A stretch of DNA of 64,000 nucleotides from Hoplostethus atlanticus (GCA_034670405.1 JAXDDX010000018.1:4867501-4931500), one strand, 5' to 3'. Counted from the stretch's first letter, positions 1-20,179 are shown. Numbers and translations are program-made. Notes: generated from the sequence alone by a model not told the origin.

Positions 1-1299
1 CTACCTCAATACAAAAAAAAAAGAATAGTAGATGCTAAAAATAAAACATTGCTGCTAGTTAATGCTTATATGAATGGGTTGGGATCTGTCATGAACAAAT
101 AACTAAACAAGTACCCAGATAGTTTATCCTGATGGAAAAATGAGTTTTTATCAAATATTATAAAACCACTGTACACATTCCACAGCCAGAGAAAAGCAAC
201 AGCTAGTGCAAATGTTATAGCTAGCATACCATCAATATTCAGTAAAGATTTGAACATAGAAAATGTCACAAAACATTGAGTACATATTCTACTACTCTAC
301 TTGGATTGCAATTTCAAGCTGCATGTTTTCATGCATGTTTTCTGCTCTTTCAATGTTCAATTCTGAAAATCATCTCGGATCCATATACAGGAAAGGGACA
401 GATACTTAAACTTGACTTGCACTATGTAACGTTCTGTAATTTAGTTTTGGCAGCCCCAAGTGGCAACGAGAGGTAACTGTTTGTATTTTTGAAGACTTAA
501 TAATTCAATAATACCCATAGCTTGTGTGCGTTCGGCTCACAAGTTTTGATTTGTCACTTCCTGTGCTTGGAGAAAACTTTCCCGCCAGTGTACCTACCGA
601 CTCCAAAACTTCATTGGGGTGAATGGAGCGAATCTAGAGAGGCTCAACTAGACTGATAAGGCACTTGTATTTTTACATAAAAATGTACATAATGCAGCTT
701 TAAACCTGCATTGATTTGATTAATTTGACCATTCATTTGTGCCACCAACAACAACCAACAGAGGGCGCCAAGTGAAAATGAAAGTAAGGGCATGAGCAAC
801 AGAGGACTATATTTTGCACAAATTTGAGAGTTCAAGGCAGATTTTTTCTGCCCTACTGACACATAGCAGACATTTGCTATGAGCCACTTTCAGCTACCCA
901 CTCCCTGGATGTTTGATCTTGTAAATTAGTCTGTGGATTGAACCCATAGAGATAATGCTTTCCTATTTGGCTGCAAAGTTTTGATGTCTGCAATAAAAAT
1001 GTTTCCTACAAGCATATTCTCCTCTCAGTCCACTCCAGTGAAATGGCATATGAGTCATAAGACCTCAGGGAAAAATCAGTGGCTATAGAAAAACAATATA
1101 TAGTCAAACATAGACAACGGGTAAAAGTATACAGCTATCTTGAAAATCATGAAAAAACTTTGGTATAAAAAACTTTATTTGTTTAGCACTTTTCATAAAT
1201 AGTTGAGACATAGTTGACGAAAGGCTTTACAACGAAACCATAAAACCATGTAATAATAATACACACAATAATATGATACTTCATTGGTCCCCAATGAAT

Positions 1300-1490
1300 G
1301 AGAAATTCTCTTCTTGCTTGTCCCCCTTTAGGTAACTACAGACCAGCCGCCCTGAAACTGGTAGGGATTCATTGTATTGCTCAAGGACACTTCAGTAGGG
1401 CAGGTGCTTGCCAACAAGGGAATGTGAAAATGGGTGCTCCAGTTGAAGGACGGTTTCTAACCACTAGGCCACCCTGGCGCCCCACTAATG
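1300..1490 (-). repeat. tRNA(Leu/Ser)-like SINE copy 1
   Basis: This segment is similar to 20180-20385 (opposite orientation) and 31088-31235. On the minus strand it has a tRNA A-box-like head (GTGGCCTAGTGGTTAG), a middle with the words GGACACTTCAG and CTTGCCAAC, and a tail ending near GAAATTCTC. The head suggests a tRNA Leu/Ser-derived SINE. The family name is not assigned. Confidence 0.6.
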
Positions 1491-2423
1491 CCTCACATCA
1501 ATTGAATAAAATAATTAAAAAGGAAACAAATTCAAAACACACCAAAAAAAAAAATGCACGAAAATCCCCCCAATCCCTTAATTTGTCGGTTTCACAATAG
1601 CCCACAGACCAGCTCGTTCATGATGACACACTTTATTAGGCGTTGTGAGTACCAAATGGGGGAGTTAGGATCCCATCATCCTGCTCAAGAGCTCCTGTGT
1701 GGGTAAAAGCACCTAAAGCTTCAAACTTTAAACCAAAATAAAACATCACTTTATAGGTTATCCATAGTTTAAATGTAAAACAACACAACAGGTTTTCTTG
1801 TTATCATACGAATGCTCTTGACACCTCTCTGTGTGTGGGACTCGCACGATCACTGGGTAATAACTGTCAAGGCGGTAACCAATATAGACTAGGACTAGAA
1901 AGCCATGATGAGCGGACAAATACCAGAGGAGGAGAGAGAGAGTCTCAGTGTAATGGATAATAGAGGAGATTGTTTGGGCGGGTATGCAGTTAGTGGATAA
2001 GGCATTGTGTGAAATCATCAAGGTCAATGACAGTAATTATAGGGAGGGTAAATAATGTATTGGGGTTAATACTTTTGAGCTGACAAGAGATTATGGTATG
2101 GCTAAAACACAGATGTGTTGCTCCCAATCTTACAGCAGCACAGTAACACTGATAGAGTTGGGATCTACCATCATGAACATACTTTGAAAGAAACGAGCAC
2201 TCATGCCGTGATGCTAACAGTGATCCTATATTAGGTAGTACCACAGTCCCTTAAACCCCCGTGATCTAGGCTACACGCAGTCAAAGATGGTGAAAAAGAC
2301 ATAAGACCCACATATAAAGGTTGTGGTTGATTTTCTCATTTAAAAGATAATAATAAATATGAATGACAGTTCATGGTGTGCTAGTTAAAGTTAAAGGGTT
2401 AAGCCCCCAGATCTAGGCTACAA

Positions 2424-2481
2424 CCCCCCCCCCCCACACACACACACACTCACACTCACACACACACACACACACACACAA
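2424..2481. repeat. C-run and (CA)n microsatellite
   Basis: A run of C is followed by CA dinucleotides interrupted by CT. Intergenic. Confidence 0.9.
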
Positions 2482-2540
2482 TTCAGATGATGCCATCTGT
2501 GACAGCTTACAAGTCAGACGCTGAATGTTACATGGTTTTA

Positions 2541-2592
2541 TTTCATTTAACCTTTATTTACCCAGGTCAGTCCCGTTGAGATGAACAAGATG
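2541..2592. repeat. Short dispersed fish repeat fragment
   Basis: It contains AACCTTTATTTACCCAGGTC followed by AGTCCCGTTGAGAT, a word combination I recognise as widely dispersed in teleost genomes. There is one degraded copy here. Confidence 0.4.
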
Positions 2593-3179
2593 TCAAGATG
2601 TTAAATGTTAATGTATGGGATGCTGCTGTGTTGCATATGAAAAAGAAAACAATGTTCACTGGATATTTGTAATTAGACAACAAGAATAAAAGTGAACTGA
2701 GGTCAACAAGGTTATGTACAGGCTGAGAGTACATGGAAAAAACCTCACAGGCTCAAAAATCGTGTTCTGCCGAACTAGAAAAACATGCAGTTCAGCATTT
2801 GGTAACTTCAAAAGCATGGAGCATTTAATCTGTTGTCTATCTGCAAGTCTTTTATATGTGTATATATTTACCAATACACATTAATTTTATGTAATTGCCA
2901 TTGCATGTTAATATCAAAGCCATAGAAAATGAATAAAAGACACCTGCCAGCAACGTAATGACCTCTGATAATAATCATGATGAGCCTCGAGAGGGAAATT
3001 ATGGTCCTTCATTAGGCCTATTAGTGCATCCTGGAATAAACCGTTCCCCTCTGACAGGAGATGGCAAATGTGATTGTGATTGGACGACAGAAGTAAATCT
3101 GCTCACCAAATCCCTCAGCTCAGGCTCTGATTTGGACGGGAGTTTGTTATTCAGTGTGAATCCCGCCCAGAGGCGAGAT

Positions 3180-3369
3180 GACTGAAGCCGTCCGGCACAC
3201 GGCTGCAGGTCAGCGCCGAGTGTGTTCAGTTCGGACGAGACAACTTGGAGTCGCTTCACTGCCCCGTCCCCCGCACTGAGGTGAAACAGTAAGAAACCCC
3301 GTCTGGTGGTGAATCGAACTAACCCCACTGGCAACTCCATGCTAGGACAGAAACTGAATGAGAGTTTTG
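3180..3369 (+). promoter_or_regulatory. wasf3: Candidate wasf3 promoter and 5' UTR exon
   Basis: GC and CpG content rise sharply between about 3140 and 3330 against an AT-rich background, and the stretch ends in a consensus donor (TTTTG, then GTAAGC at 3370). The first coding exon of wasf3 at 4755 is preceded by an acceptor-like CCCAGCAG, so a non-coding first exon upstream is expected. This is the best candidate, but no transcript evidence is available and the TSS is unknown. Confidence 0.4.
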
Positions 3370-4754
3370 GTAAGCGTCTTTTCTCCAGTCAGTTGATGTT
3401 GGTGGCATATACTAGAAATCCCGTGTTGCGTGCAGTTGTATTAAAATAAGTGATTTGCTGTTAAACTCCTGATTTTCACTCCAAAAGAACACAAATGTCT
3501 GACTGTCAGCTCTCCCAAAGAGCCTTCAAAGGAAGGATAATAGAGTAGCTAGCATTAGCTGTAACTCCGTTGGAGTGTATGGCAGCAAAGTGAATTCAGG
3601 TACTATACTATTCACGCAATGAATCATGGGACAGTCGCGGGGACTCTGTTAATCCTCGTCTTGGTTGAAAACAAAATAGTGGATACCCCTGGGGATTCTA
3701 GTTACACCCTTAAAACAGAGTTCAATAGGGTATGTTAATCTGTTTTTCTGTATGCTCCTAAATAATGAACTTTTCTTCAATACCCCCCTCCATCACTGCT
3801 AAATGGCAACAAATGGGGTAGACAGAAACTGCTAGATTGCCATTAACGTTATTGTTTGCTAGTATACCAGCTCACCCCTACCCATTATTAATGATGGCCA
3901 CACAATCCCTTTTTTCAAGTCCATTTAATAAAGAAATGTATGCAAAGTCACTAAAACTTGCCAAGTCTATCCAGTCTCACTGTCTTCAAACACATAGGCT
4001 ATCATGTTTATCGCAATAGGCTTGCTGAATTAGACAGCTGTTGCTGAGAGTATGCACATTGTTTACCCTTTCAAAAATGCTAAATAACATAGGTGTGTCA
4101 CTTTGCACAAAATGTTTTAGGCTGTTGAAATCCATCTGTCAAAGAGCCCAATAAATACCACGGAGCAAGAATAATAGACCTAACAAAAGCATAAAAAGCT
4201 GTACACAGATTTGTATTAAAACTTTTAACACTCTTTTTGCACTAATAAATGTGTTAATATGTCCTCACCAATTGTTGTGAAAACAAGTAAATAGAAGAAT
4301 GGGGAAGGAGAGGAAATCTGTAGTTTTGAACTGTTCAAATTCTGATATTTAGAAGGAATCTTAACTCACCAACAACCTGGTAACTAGCATTATTACTGAA
4401 ACTGGCATTACTCTAGTCATTAGTGAGAAAATGAGTAATGTTACTGTAACATGTACAGATTTATGCATTAGTCTGTAGTAGAGTCCTTGCTGGAGTCGGT
4501 GAGTGGGCGCAAGTGATCATATGAGCTTTTGAGTTCAGCAGCTTAGAAACTTGAGGTTTAATACTAGCAGAGATGGGGACCTCTGAATACCAGTGAAGCA
4601 CCAAAAACACACCATGTTTAGCATTATATATAGAGAGCATAATGTGTTGATTGTTTCATTGCATTGCTGCTGTTTACTCTTCAGGAGATAGTATCCACTG
4701 TGACCTCTCCTTTGTCTCCCAGCAGGTGGTGTGGCCGAGATGTGAGAAAGGGTC

Positions 4755-7700
4755 ATGCCTCTCGTCAAGAGAAACGTAGAGCCTCGGCACCTGTGCCATG
4801 GCGCAGTGCCTGATGGGATTGGCAGTGAGCTGGAATGTGTAACCAACAACACGCTGTCCGCCATCATCCGACAGCTCAGTTGTCTGAGTAAGATCACACC
4901 CACTCATCACATTTAGCAACGTCTCTATCGCATAGGTGGTTCTGAGACCTGAGAGCTTGGCATGGCCTGGTTCTCTGGCAACCATCACATCAGCAAGGTT
5001 TTGCCAATTCTAAATGATAGAAAGAACCACAACACATAACAAAATCACCGTCATTACGTTTGATTTAACAGATGGCAAAGATGATGGCTAGTTGTTGGAG
5101 TATATCATAGTTTCCTTATGCGCTGACACAACGTAAAAAAGCTAGAACTGGGACTGAGGGGAAAAAACTATTGTTATTATACTACTACTACTACTACTAC
5201 TATTATATTATACTATTATGCTACTACTAAAACTATTGCTGAGGGAATGGGTGGCACAATCAACAATGCTTTAATTTATATTGCAGTTTCTTTCTCAGAT
5301 GTATATAAAGTTTCTTGGGTCCCCGATGGCAACAAGAAAACAGAAAAATAACAGATAAATAATTGCAATTGTAAGTGCTCTCTTAAGATGACTTGACCAG
5401 TTTCACCTGATTCTTAGCTTCCTGTCAGGCCACTGTAAAGCACAGGAATTATCATTTAACTATGTGAGTCAATGTACATTATACTCTGCCATCTGGACTA
5501 ACCATTCAATTTGGATTAAAGCAAAGCATTTTATATGATGAGTTGTGTTTGGCAAAGTGTACATCAGCATTGGTATACTTGTTTGTAGAAAGAGTATATG
5601 GGGAAGCAAATTTACCCAACATCTGGCCCACAGATACTCTGTGTGTGTGTGTGTCTGTCTATCTGTGTTGGGATTTTGTGAAGTTCTAGGAGCTTAGAGC
5701 TTACCGTAAAGCTTTGTGTCACAGAGGCAGATAAGGCGGAGAGTGAGGGGGTGGAGACACAAAGAGAGAGAGTCTAATGATAGCGTCCACAGTAAGTGGA
5801 TCTGTGCTGTTTGACATGTGCCAATAACGTTGGGGAAGTGAATAAACAATATGGAGAAATAGAAAGAATTCACAATGTCATTTGTGTGTGTGTGTGTGTG
5901 TGTGTGTTTAATGTCTTTTTAAGATGGTCTGTAGAATTCACAAGAGTAAATGTGTTTTTTGTCCCATCTGAGATACATTGTTGTAGTGCATAATCAATAG
6001 TTCAAAACAAATTAAACGGTTCAAATCACAGTTTGGTTTACAAATATGTTTTTAACAAAATTAATATGGATTCACTTTTTTGTTGATTGTAAAATAAACG
6101 TGTGTGCCATTTATGGTACGTGTTGCACATTTTTTTGGATTGTGTAGCCCATATTTATCTATGTGAGACAATTGTCGTTCCATGTATCTGTTTGTGTTCA
6201 GCTTTGTGTTGTTGCTTGTAAGTGTGTGGTGCTGATGTGTGATGTCACAGGTGCTAAAGGCAAATTTCAGTACCTGCCTTGTCTGCGTTTGATGTACACT
6301 AGTATGATTTACTGCTACTTTGACTGTGTTTTCTGTTGTTTGCTCTGGTTGCAGGTAAGCATGCAGAGAATGTTTTTGGGGAGCTTTTTAATGAGGCCAA
6401 CACCTTTTACGTGCGTGCAAACTCTCTCCAGGATCGCATTGCCCACTTGGCTGTCAAGGTCACCGAGCTGGACTCCAGTGTGGAAGAGGGTTAGTGAGAG
6501 CCTAGTCACTGGTCTCTTACACCTTCTGAAAAATGATCTGTCTATTCAACATTTTATGTCTTTCATTTTCTACTCCATCATTCATCCCCATATGCCTCAT
6601 ATTAAACTTACAATCTCTATCTTATTGCTTTGAAGTCTCTCTTCAGGACATACATATGAGGAAAGCCTTCAAAAGCTCTACTGTCCAGGACCAGCAGGTA
6701 GTGTCCAAGAACAGCACTCCAAACCCTGTGGCTGAGATGTACCACACCAGTGACAAGCCCCCTCCTCTCAGTGCCCTCACTGCTTATAGGTATGCTTGAC
6801 AGATGTTGTGCCACCTCCCTCCACTCAGGTTAAGTTGTCAGTTCATGTTTCTCATTTCATGTGGATGACTGTGTTCTGAATCTTAACACAGAGAAGACCG
6901 CGTCGATGGGATGAAGTTCTACACTGACCCATCGTACTTTTTTGACTTGTGGAAGGAAAAAATGCTTCAGGACACAGAGGACAAGAGGAAAGAAAGGCGG
7001 AGGCAAAGGGTGAGAGTAAGAGACTCTTACTTCTGAGCCCATAACTATTCAATTCTGCTTTTGTTCATTTTTATGTTTTTATTTAGCAAGTAGATTTATG
7101 TGTGTGACACCCAACTATTTTTTTGTCCCTCCCTCTGCCTTTCACAGGAACAGAAGCGATGTGTGGACAGCACGCTTCAGCGTGAGGTGAAGAAGGTGAG
7201 AAAGGCCCGAAACCGCAGGCAAGAGTGGAACATGATGGCATTTGATAAAGAGCTTCGTCCGGATCACCGTCATCCACAAACTCTCCGTCGAGGGGCATCC
7301 TCTGAGGGCTCCCTGTCCCCAGACGGCAGGTCTGTGTTTTTATGTAGGGCCTGTGTTTTTCATTTGGCAGAAATCGCAGTGGGAATCACAGAATCTGTAT
7401 TTTCAAATAGAATTGAGACTTGAATGGCACTAATTTTATGTACTAATTAACAAATTGCAAAGACATATGCGTACTGTAAGCATAGATCAAGACACAAAAT
7501 GGGATTGCAGGAATTTTGAGTGTAAATAAACTTTAAAATAATTTGGGGAAAAATCCAAAAACAAAATGGGATAATAGAAAATTTGGGAAAAATTAAAAGT
7601 GGGTTTGCGAGTGCCCTATTTATGCCATTCATTCATTTACACCAGTAATGTCTTGCTTCAGTAAATCGTCAGGTATGATTTTGTAATAGCAAATACATTC

Positions 7701-8771
7701 TTCATATGCGTCCATTCTCCTTCGTTTATCTAGACCTGACCTCCCAGACTACCCCATTCCTCCAGGCCCTGCCCAAGCTCCTCTTAACTATGCCAAGCCT
7801 CATGGTTACGTGCCTGGGAACACACACCCCTCACCACCTATGGAGCATGAATACCACAGCATTGAGGTCGACTACAAGGGTGGAGCACTAAGTTACTCCA
7901 CGCCAGAACCTCACTCTGCAGACCGAATAAATGGTTTATTACTTCCACCTGTTGATTACAAGTATGCTTGTTTAAACAACTGTCTCAACTGTTCCATAAG
8001 TCAAATAAGAAATTAATTTTGGATGTTCGTTATAATTTCATTTTTAAATAATTTTCTCTTTCTGATAGCCCAGTGGAGTACTCTGCCAGCTCTGGCCCAC
8101 CACCTCCTGCCCCAGGCCCAGTTATCCCATCAGCACAGACAGCCTTTGGTTCTCCTCTAGGTGCACTACCACCCACCCCTCATGATGGACCTTTATATGT
8201 AGGCCCAGGCTACTCACTCCCACCTATCCCACCCCCAGGGCCTTGTATGGTTCCTCCTCCCCCCGGTCCCCCACCTCCACCTGTCCCTCCTGCTGCACCC
8301 TCCCATCTGCACAGTGAGGTCAAGAGAGCTGACACTCAGCCTATAAGAGACGTGAGAAGTAACCTGCTCTCCGCCATCCGCATGGGTGAGTTGGGGTGAT
8401 GCCGCTCTCAGATGCCTATTGTTATGCCATTATTGTTTTCTGCAGGACAGTTAAAGGCAGACGTTATAGGACAAAAGGTTTTTCACAGTATGAGGGATGA
8501 TCAAGATAACTGCTACGTTTGAGAGCATGTGCATAATGGATCCAGGTTTTACCTATTTACGCATGTATGTGTATGAGTGTAATCTTATTTGTTTATTTGT
8601 GTGTGCTTGTTAGGCATCCAGCTGAAGAAAGTCCAAGAGCAGCAGGAGCAGCAGAACAAGCGGAAGCCAGTGGGAAACGACGTGGCCACCATCCTGTCCC
8701 GTCGCATCGCTGTGGAGTACAGTGACTCTGATGATGGCTCTGAGCTGGACAACAATGAGTGGTCAGACTGA
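4755..8771 (+). CDS. wasf3: WAVE3: WASP-family verprolin homologue 3
   Basis: Subunit of the WAVE regulatory complex, which relays Rac signals to Arp2/3 in lamellipodia. Eight coding exons: 4755-4887, 6355-6489, 6636-6789, 6892-7009, 7148-7329, 7734-7961, 8069-8385, 8614-8771; 1425 nt, 474 residues (human WASF3 502). The N-terminal WAVE homology domain begins [14 protein letters not shown]; the basic region carries [16 protein letters not shown] proline-rich stretch lies in exons 6-7. The C-terminal VCA module follows: WH2 from about 411 ([11 protein letters not shown]), central region EPVGND-like as [13 protein letters not shown], and acidic tail ending [18 protein letters not shown] and the tail favour WASF3 over WASF1/2. 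The polyproline segment is shorter than in mammals. The a or b teleost paralogue cannot be decided. Introns are 102-1467 bp. Confidence 0.96.
5181..5228. repeat. (CTA)n microsatellite in wasf3 intron 1
   Basis: Imperfect trinucleotide run of CTA/TTA. No function seen. Confidence 0.8.
5883..5907. repeat. (GT)n microsatellite in wasf3 intron 1
   Basis: About twelve GT units, well away from the splice sites. Confidence 0.85.
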
Positions 8772-9456
8772 CTTAGCCCAAAGTGTGGCAAGTGACTGAA
8801 GTTCTGCTTTATTGAAGCTTCTGCGTAAATTAAGGGTTCAGCAGCTTGTAAAACTACTGGAATGTGAAAAGCTATCTCTGGCTCCACCTGGTGGACTCCA
8901 TGAACAAATACAAGCTGTCACATTGCTGCTGTATTAACTTTATTTAGTCTTGGATAAATACTAGGCTGCCATATTAACTGCTCATGAGGTAGTTGGGGCA
9001 TATTAGAGGGTGCAATTTGCACCATTCTTCAGAAACAGATGGATAAGACAGATTTAACACTTTATTTTTTTTTTTTCTTCAAAAGAGATGTATGGTATGA
9101 TCAATTGCTATTTATTTGTACCACTGTACCACATGTACCACTTTCTTGAAACAATTTAATCCTGGGTTTGACTTTTGAAAATGTGTTCCCCATATTCACA
9201 TGACAATAAGAGTTCAGCACCAAACTATGCACATTGTTCTGAAGAAAAAAGATCTCAGTCAGTCAAACCTACCTGTCAAACATTACATCCCTAGCAAGAG
9301 TATCCTGACATTGTGAACACACCTTTACCCATCATTCCACAGAGGTAAATGTACAGGTTATTGTAAAGGTTGTTTGCAAATCAGTTGAAGGCACAGTGGA
9401 CCTGGAATACAATATGGCTTTAATTGTGTATTGGCTTATGAGTGTGAGTGTGGGAT

Positions 9457-9462
9457 AATAAA
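9457..9462 (+). terminator. wasf3: Candidate wasf3 poly(A) signal
   Basis: AATAAA lies 686 bp after the wasf3 stop codon. It is the clearest canonical signal on the plus strand before atp6v1a, implying a 3' UTR of roughly 0.7 kb. Confidence 0.5.
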
Positions 9463-10000
9463 CAAAAAATGTAAGTCAAGTACTCTTTGGTCAGCATCAT
9501 GTAATGTAATGTAATCAACTTTTTTATTACGTTCCATTAGACAGCCCTTATCAACACCAAGTAGTTTTATTTATTTATTTATTCATATATATATATAATT
9601 TAGAAATCTGAACATATGTTGTCTTTTAAGTTAATGTACAGATCAGCTAGCTGTCCACTGAGTGACTGTAAAGAGATACATTTTTGTAGTTTGGCAAGTA
9701 CTATGATATGACTGCTTCTGACTGTAAACTTTTGCTGTTATCTTGTAACTGTTCGTTATTATTATCATCAGACTAGTTACTTTACAGTAATACAATACAC
9801 CATAAGCCTCTTCCAAATAATCGAGAGCTTTTTTCTTTTCACTTTTGAGATTCACTTTCCAGGATTAAATTAATTCTATGGATGATGTTGGTTGGACAAA
9901 TGCATGTATTATCTTTTTTTGCTTTTTTTATAATAAATATAGTTATATATTTTTTCTAGACTCCTTGTCCATCTCCTCTTGTCCAAGTATTCAGTTCAAA
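9463..10000. other. Intergenic, wasf3 to atp6v1a
   Basis: AT-rich, with TTTA and TA runs near 9568-9598. No gene or named repeat recognised. Confidence 0.5.
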
Positions 10001-10009
10001 TCAGCACTC

Positions 10010-10219
10010 GGCCTAAAGAGGCACTTAAAGAAACTGTTGGGCACTGGACGCCATGTTGGTTCTGCCAGTCTGATTTTACCCAATGGTAGGAGACTCAGTG
10101 AGCCAGTTGAGCCACAATGGAGGCGTTTTCTACTCGTGACAGACGTGTGTTTGGCAGGTGATTAGCGGTCTGAAGCTCCTCCTCATCCTTGATCTGCTCA
10201 GTCAACCTGGACCTTTAAG
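10010..10219 (+). promoter_or_regulatory. atp6v1a: Candidate atp6v1a promoter and 5' UTR exon
   Basis: A GC-richer stretch ends in a donor at 10220 (CCTTTAAG then GTATCA). The atp6v1a start codon exon at 10870 has an acceptor-like TTTTGCAG just upstream, so a separate 5' UTR exon is expected. No perfect CLEAR element (GTCACGTGAC) was seen; only partial matches such as CTCGTGAC near 10133. Confidence 0.35.
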
Positions 10220-10869
10220 GTATCATGTTAGCTATATTTTATTGGTGATTTCGGCTTTCTTACAGTTTGTGGGTTTCCCTTGATTTTGAATGAATAATTT
10301 GTGAGTAACAGTTAGCGTAAACTATTTAGATCTGAGGGATAGATAGTTAGCGTTTAGCTAGCTAGTCACCTGACTGACACACGCACAAATCACCTTTGCT
10401 GCTGTGTGTGTGTGTGTGTACGTAAAGTAACAAGCATTATTGGCATGTAGCTAACGTGGTTTTATCAGTGAATAGCAATGTTTTTGCCTTAGTTAGTCGA
10501 CGCTAGTAACAAGCCAACAACAACTATTCTCAGACATGAAGGCTTTAATGTTACTAACTCGGCTAGTTAGCTAACGTTACCTTCCTAGCTATTGCCCCAA
10601 GCTGGCCATTCATTTGCTGCGGTAACTTAGCCAACGGTTTAGCCAGTGCTGGTTCCGTTTCTGTATTTGGTTGGTCAATATAAACGTTCCTCACCTGTGC
10701 TGTGTATAGTCAGCAGGTACCGCTGCTCTGTATACTCGCCAACTAAGGTGACGTGTTTTAGAGTTATCACAGTTGTCTGTCTTTTGGGTGTTTACAAACT
10801 GTTGATCACCTGACAGTCAGTGCTACTGCTCCATTAATTAATGTATTTTGCAGGAAAGATACTTTCAAG

Positions 10870-17849
<6,980 letters not shown>

Positions 17850-18533
17850 GTCGTTACTTCCCAGTTCCTCTCCTAGCCTTCCAAACCCCAGTGCAGTGCA
17901 ATGTAGTGCAAATTCAACGGCCCCCCTTTTTTAATGTCTACCTAAATCATGTGAACTCATTCATGCCTTGGCGTTTACTTCCCCTTAAACATTCCATTAT
18001 GCTCAAATATCTGTATTACATATTGTTGATTGGCCACAAGACAGTAGGGGAATCTTCTAGGACACATGAAAATATGGTTTTCGTTGCCTTTGTAGCAACA
18101 CCTTTGCTCAGCCCACTGCATAGCACTTAGTCCTTGATCTTCCCAGTTGTAAGCCATGATGAGAAAATTACCGTACCAAAATTTGTTAAAGTTAAAATCA
18201 GCGGGACCCAATCAGGTGCTACACTTAACTAGCACTTAACTACTAGCTGCAACACAGAGACCTCCCCATTGGATGTAACTGATCAATACAGATTATCAAC
18301 AAAATGGGAACGTGCACATGGGTAAAGGGACAGAAGCCCCATGTTAATATCTGGGGGTTGAGGCATTCTTCCTCTTCCTACCTCTCAAGTATGATAGTCA
18401 TGTTGTTGTTGACTTTTTGTTATTGCTATATTTGTAAAAATGTGAATGAATGAGACTGTTAGATTTCTGTTGTAATAGGTGTCACGTTGTTATATTTATG
18501 GTACGTTATTCTCCAGAAATACATTTCAATATA

Positions 18534-18539
18534 AATAAA
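18534..18539 (+). terminator. atp6v1a: Candidate atp6v1a poly(A) signal
   Basis: AATAAA lies 685 bp after the stop codon, in an AT-rich 3' UTR with several CT-rich patches. It is the first canonical signal found downstream. Confidence 0.6.
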
Positions 18540-18954
18540 TGGGAAACTGGATAACAGTGTGAGATTCTACCTTGCATTGTCAGCTTTGCTCCCTTGTTAC
18601 CTGAAGGCAGCAAGTGGTCTTTTCTGCAGTAACTCCACGATCACACATAAACACCAACACACCCGCTGAAAGGAACAACTGTCTGTGGCACATACACACA
18701 CTTTACATCAATGCAACAGGGCAACTCTGGTAGGAAAAGGGTCATTTTGGTAATTGATCAATTTCAATATAATCTTGTTATTTCAAGGATTATTGAATTG
18801 ATGACTGGAAATTGTTTTATTACCACATTCATTGTGTGCATTGTACAAATGTTGCAGAATGATTGAAACACAGGCTGTCTAGCAAGCATCTGAGGCCCCT
18901 CAGTGGTCACACAAAGACATGACAGCCAAAAGTATGTTTTCCTGTTAAGTAGAT

Positions 18955-19191
18955 CAGGTTCTCAAACATTTTCATATCGTGGAACCCCCCCCCCACAGAG
19001 CTTTCTGCACTGTGTTTTGGGCAGATAATAGTGGTGAGAGTGAAACCTATGATTGCAAAAGCCAGTCTTAAACATTCTGTAATTGTGGTAATGTCTAACA
19101 ACTGTAGTAATAGCGAAATTAATACTGACGACTCCCTGGAATCCCTGCAACGACCCCTGGGGGTCCCTGGACCGCACTTTGAGAACCACTG
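18955..19191. mobile_element. Non-autonomous hAT transposon (MITE)
   Basis: A 237 bp element starts CAGGTTCTCAAAC and ends GTTTGAGAACCACTG-like as CTTTGAGAACCACTG: hAT-type terminal inverted repeats. It is flanked by perfect 8 bp direct repeats AAGTAGAT at 18947-18954 and 19192-19199, the target-site length expected of hAT. There is no transposase frame. The interior shares the words GAAACCTATGATT and CAGTCTTA with a second copy near 63730-63912. Confidence 0.85.
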
Positions 19192-19773
19192 AAGTAGATT
19201 AACTCATCCTACGTTGTTGGCTGCAAATTTAACATTTACTACAGACCGTCTGTGCAATCTTTAATGTGTACTGTTGTCTACAACTGACTGCATCAATCCC
19301 ACCAAAATAGACTAGAGCCTTTATCTCAGGTTCCGGGCTCCATCAGGACTAATGGAAGCGTAACCACATGAGCAAAGGTAGCATCTTCCTCTGCATTGAT
19401 TCAGTCCATCCATATTCTCGCACTAGTAATCTAGAGTGGACATTAGGAAGTTTCAGTGGACTCAGCCTATAATGCCCCCCCACCCCCTCTCTCTTATTTC
19501 ATGCTGTCATGACTCTGACAGGGCGTGGGTGTGTAATAGATGAGGAGGGAGACAATTTAACAATAAATATATAAATAATTCACTCATGTAAAAGTAATAT
19601 AAAAGTACATAATTGTGTCTTTCTCTCATTTGTTCTTGATTGTTGTGTGATCATTGTTGAACTTATATTGAGGATTTGAATGATTCCCCTGTACATTCAA
19701 CTTAGTCAATAAATGTGATAACAGGTTATCTTATTTCTAATATTTGTAGAAGTTCCCTTTCTGACCCCATCGG

Positions 19774-19787
19774 CCACCAGGGGGCTC
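19774..19787 (+). promoter_or_regulatory. Candidate CTCF site
   Basis: CCACCAGGGGGCTC matches the vertebrate CTCF core at 13 of 14 positions by eye. It is intergenic, between atp6v1a and zdhhc23. Motif match only. Confidence 0.3.
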
Positions 19788-20179
19788 TTGCAATTATTGT
19801 GCTCTCCAGGAATCAGTCCTGAGCAGGTACTGGCCCACTCCGTGAACTTCAGGGTGTTCCCCCATCTGCTCATTCTGTCATCCCCTCCAGAGGCTGAGCC
19901 TTCTATCCTGGGTATCACATCAACAAAGTTCCTGTTACTTCTCTGTCACTCTAACCGCATGGCTACTGCCTCTAAGCTCCACATTACAACCACCTCACTA
20001 CCATCTGCTATGTTTAGGTTTCCAAAGTTGCAGGGTCACGGTTCAGCAGCTCTTAGGTGGGCTAGGGGTGAACCAGTTTATTAGGCCTCCTCTAAATCAA
20101 GCAGAACTGTTGGACTATGTTCAGATGCCTTCAGCTGGTGGTGCTGCAATAAATATCAAGTTATTTCGGATCACTGTTC

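Larger units (their letters stand above)
1..3150. other. Intergenic, no gene recognised
   Basis: AT-rich sequence with only short open frames, none resembling a known protein or flanked by convincing splice sites. It holds a SINE near 1300-1490, a C-run plus CA microsatellite near 2424-2481 and a short dispersed repeat near 2541-2592, listed separately. The rest shows nothing I can name. Confidence 0.6.

Noticed and set aside
6163..6633. 156-codon plus-strand frame across wasf3 exon 2
   Set aside because: It runs through the intron and reads exon 2 in a different frame from the conserved protein.
8881..8894. CTCF-like word in the wasf3 3' UTR
   Set aside because: One of several weak matches (also near 757 and 49364). 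Such words are frequent by chance, so only the best one was listed.
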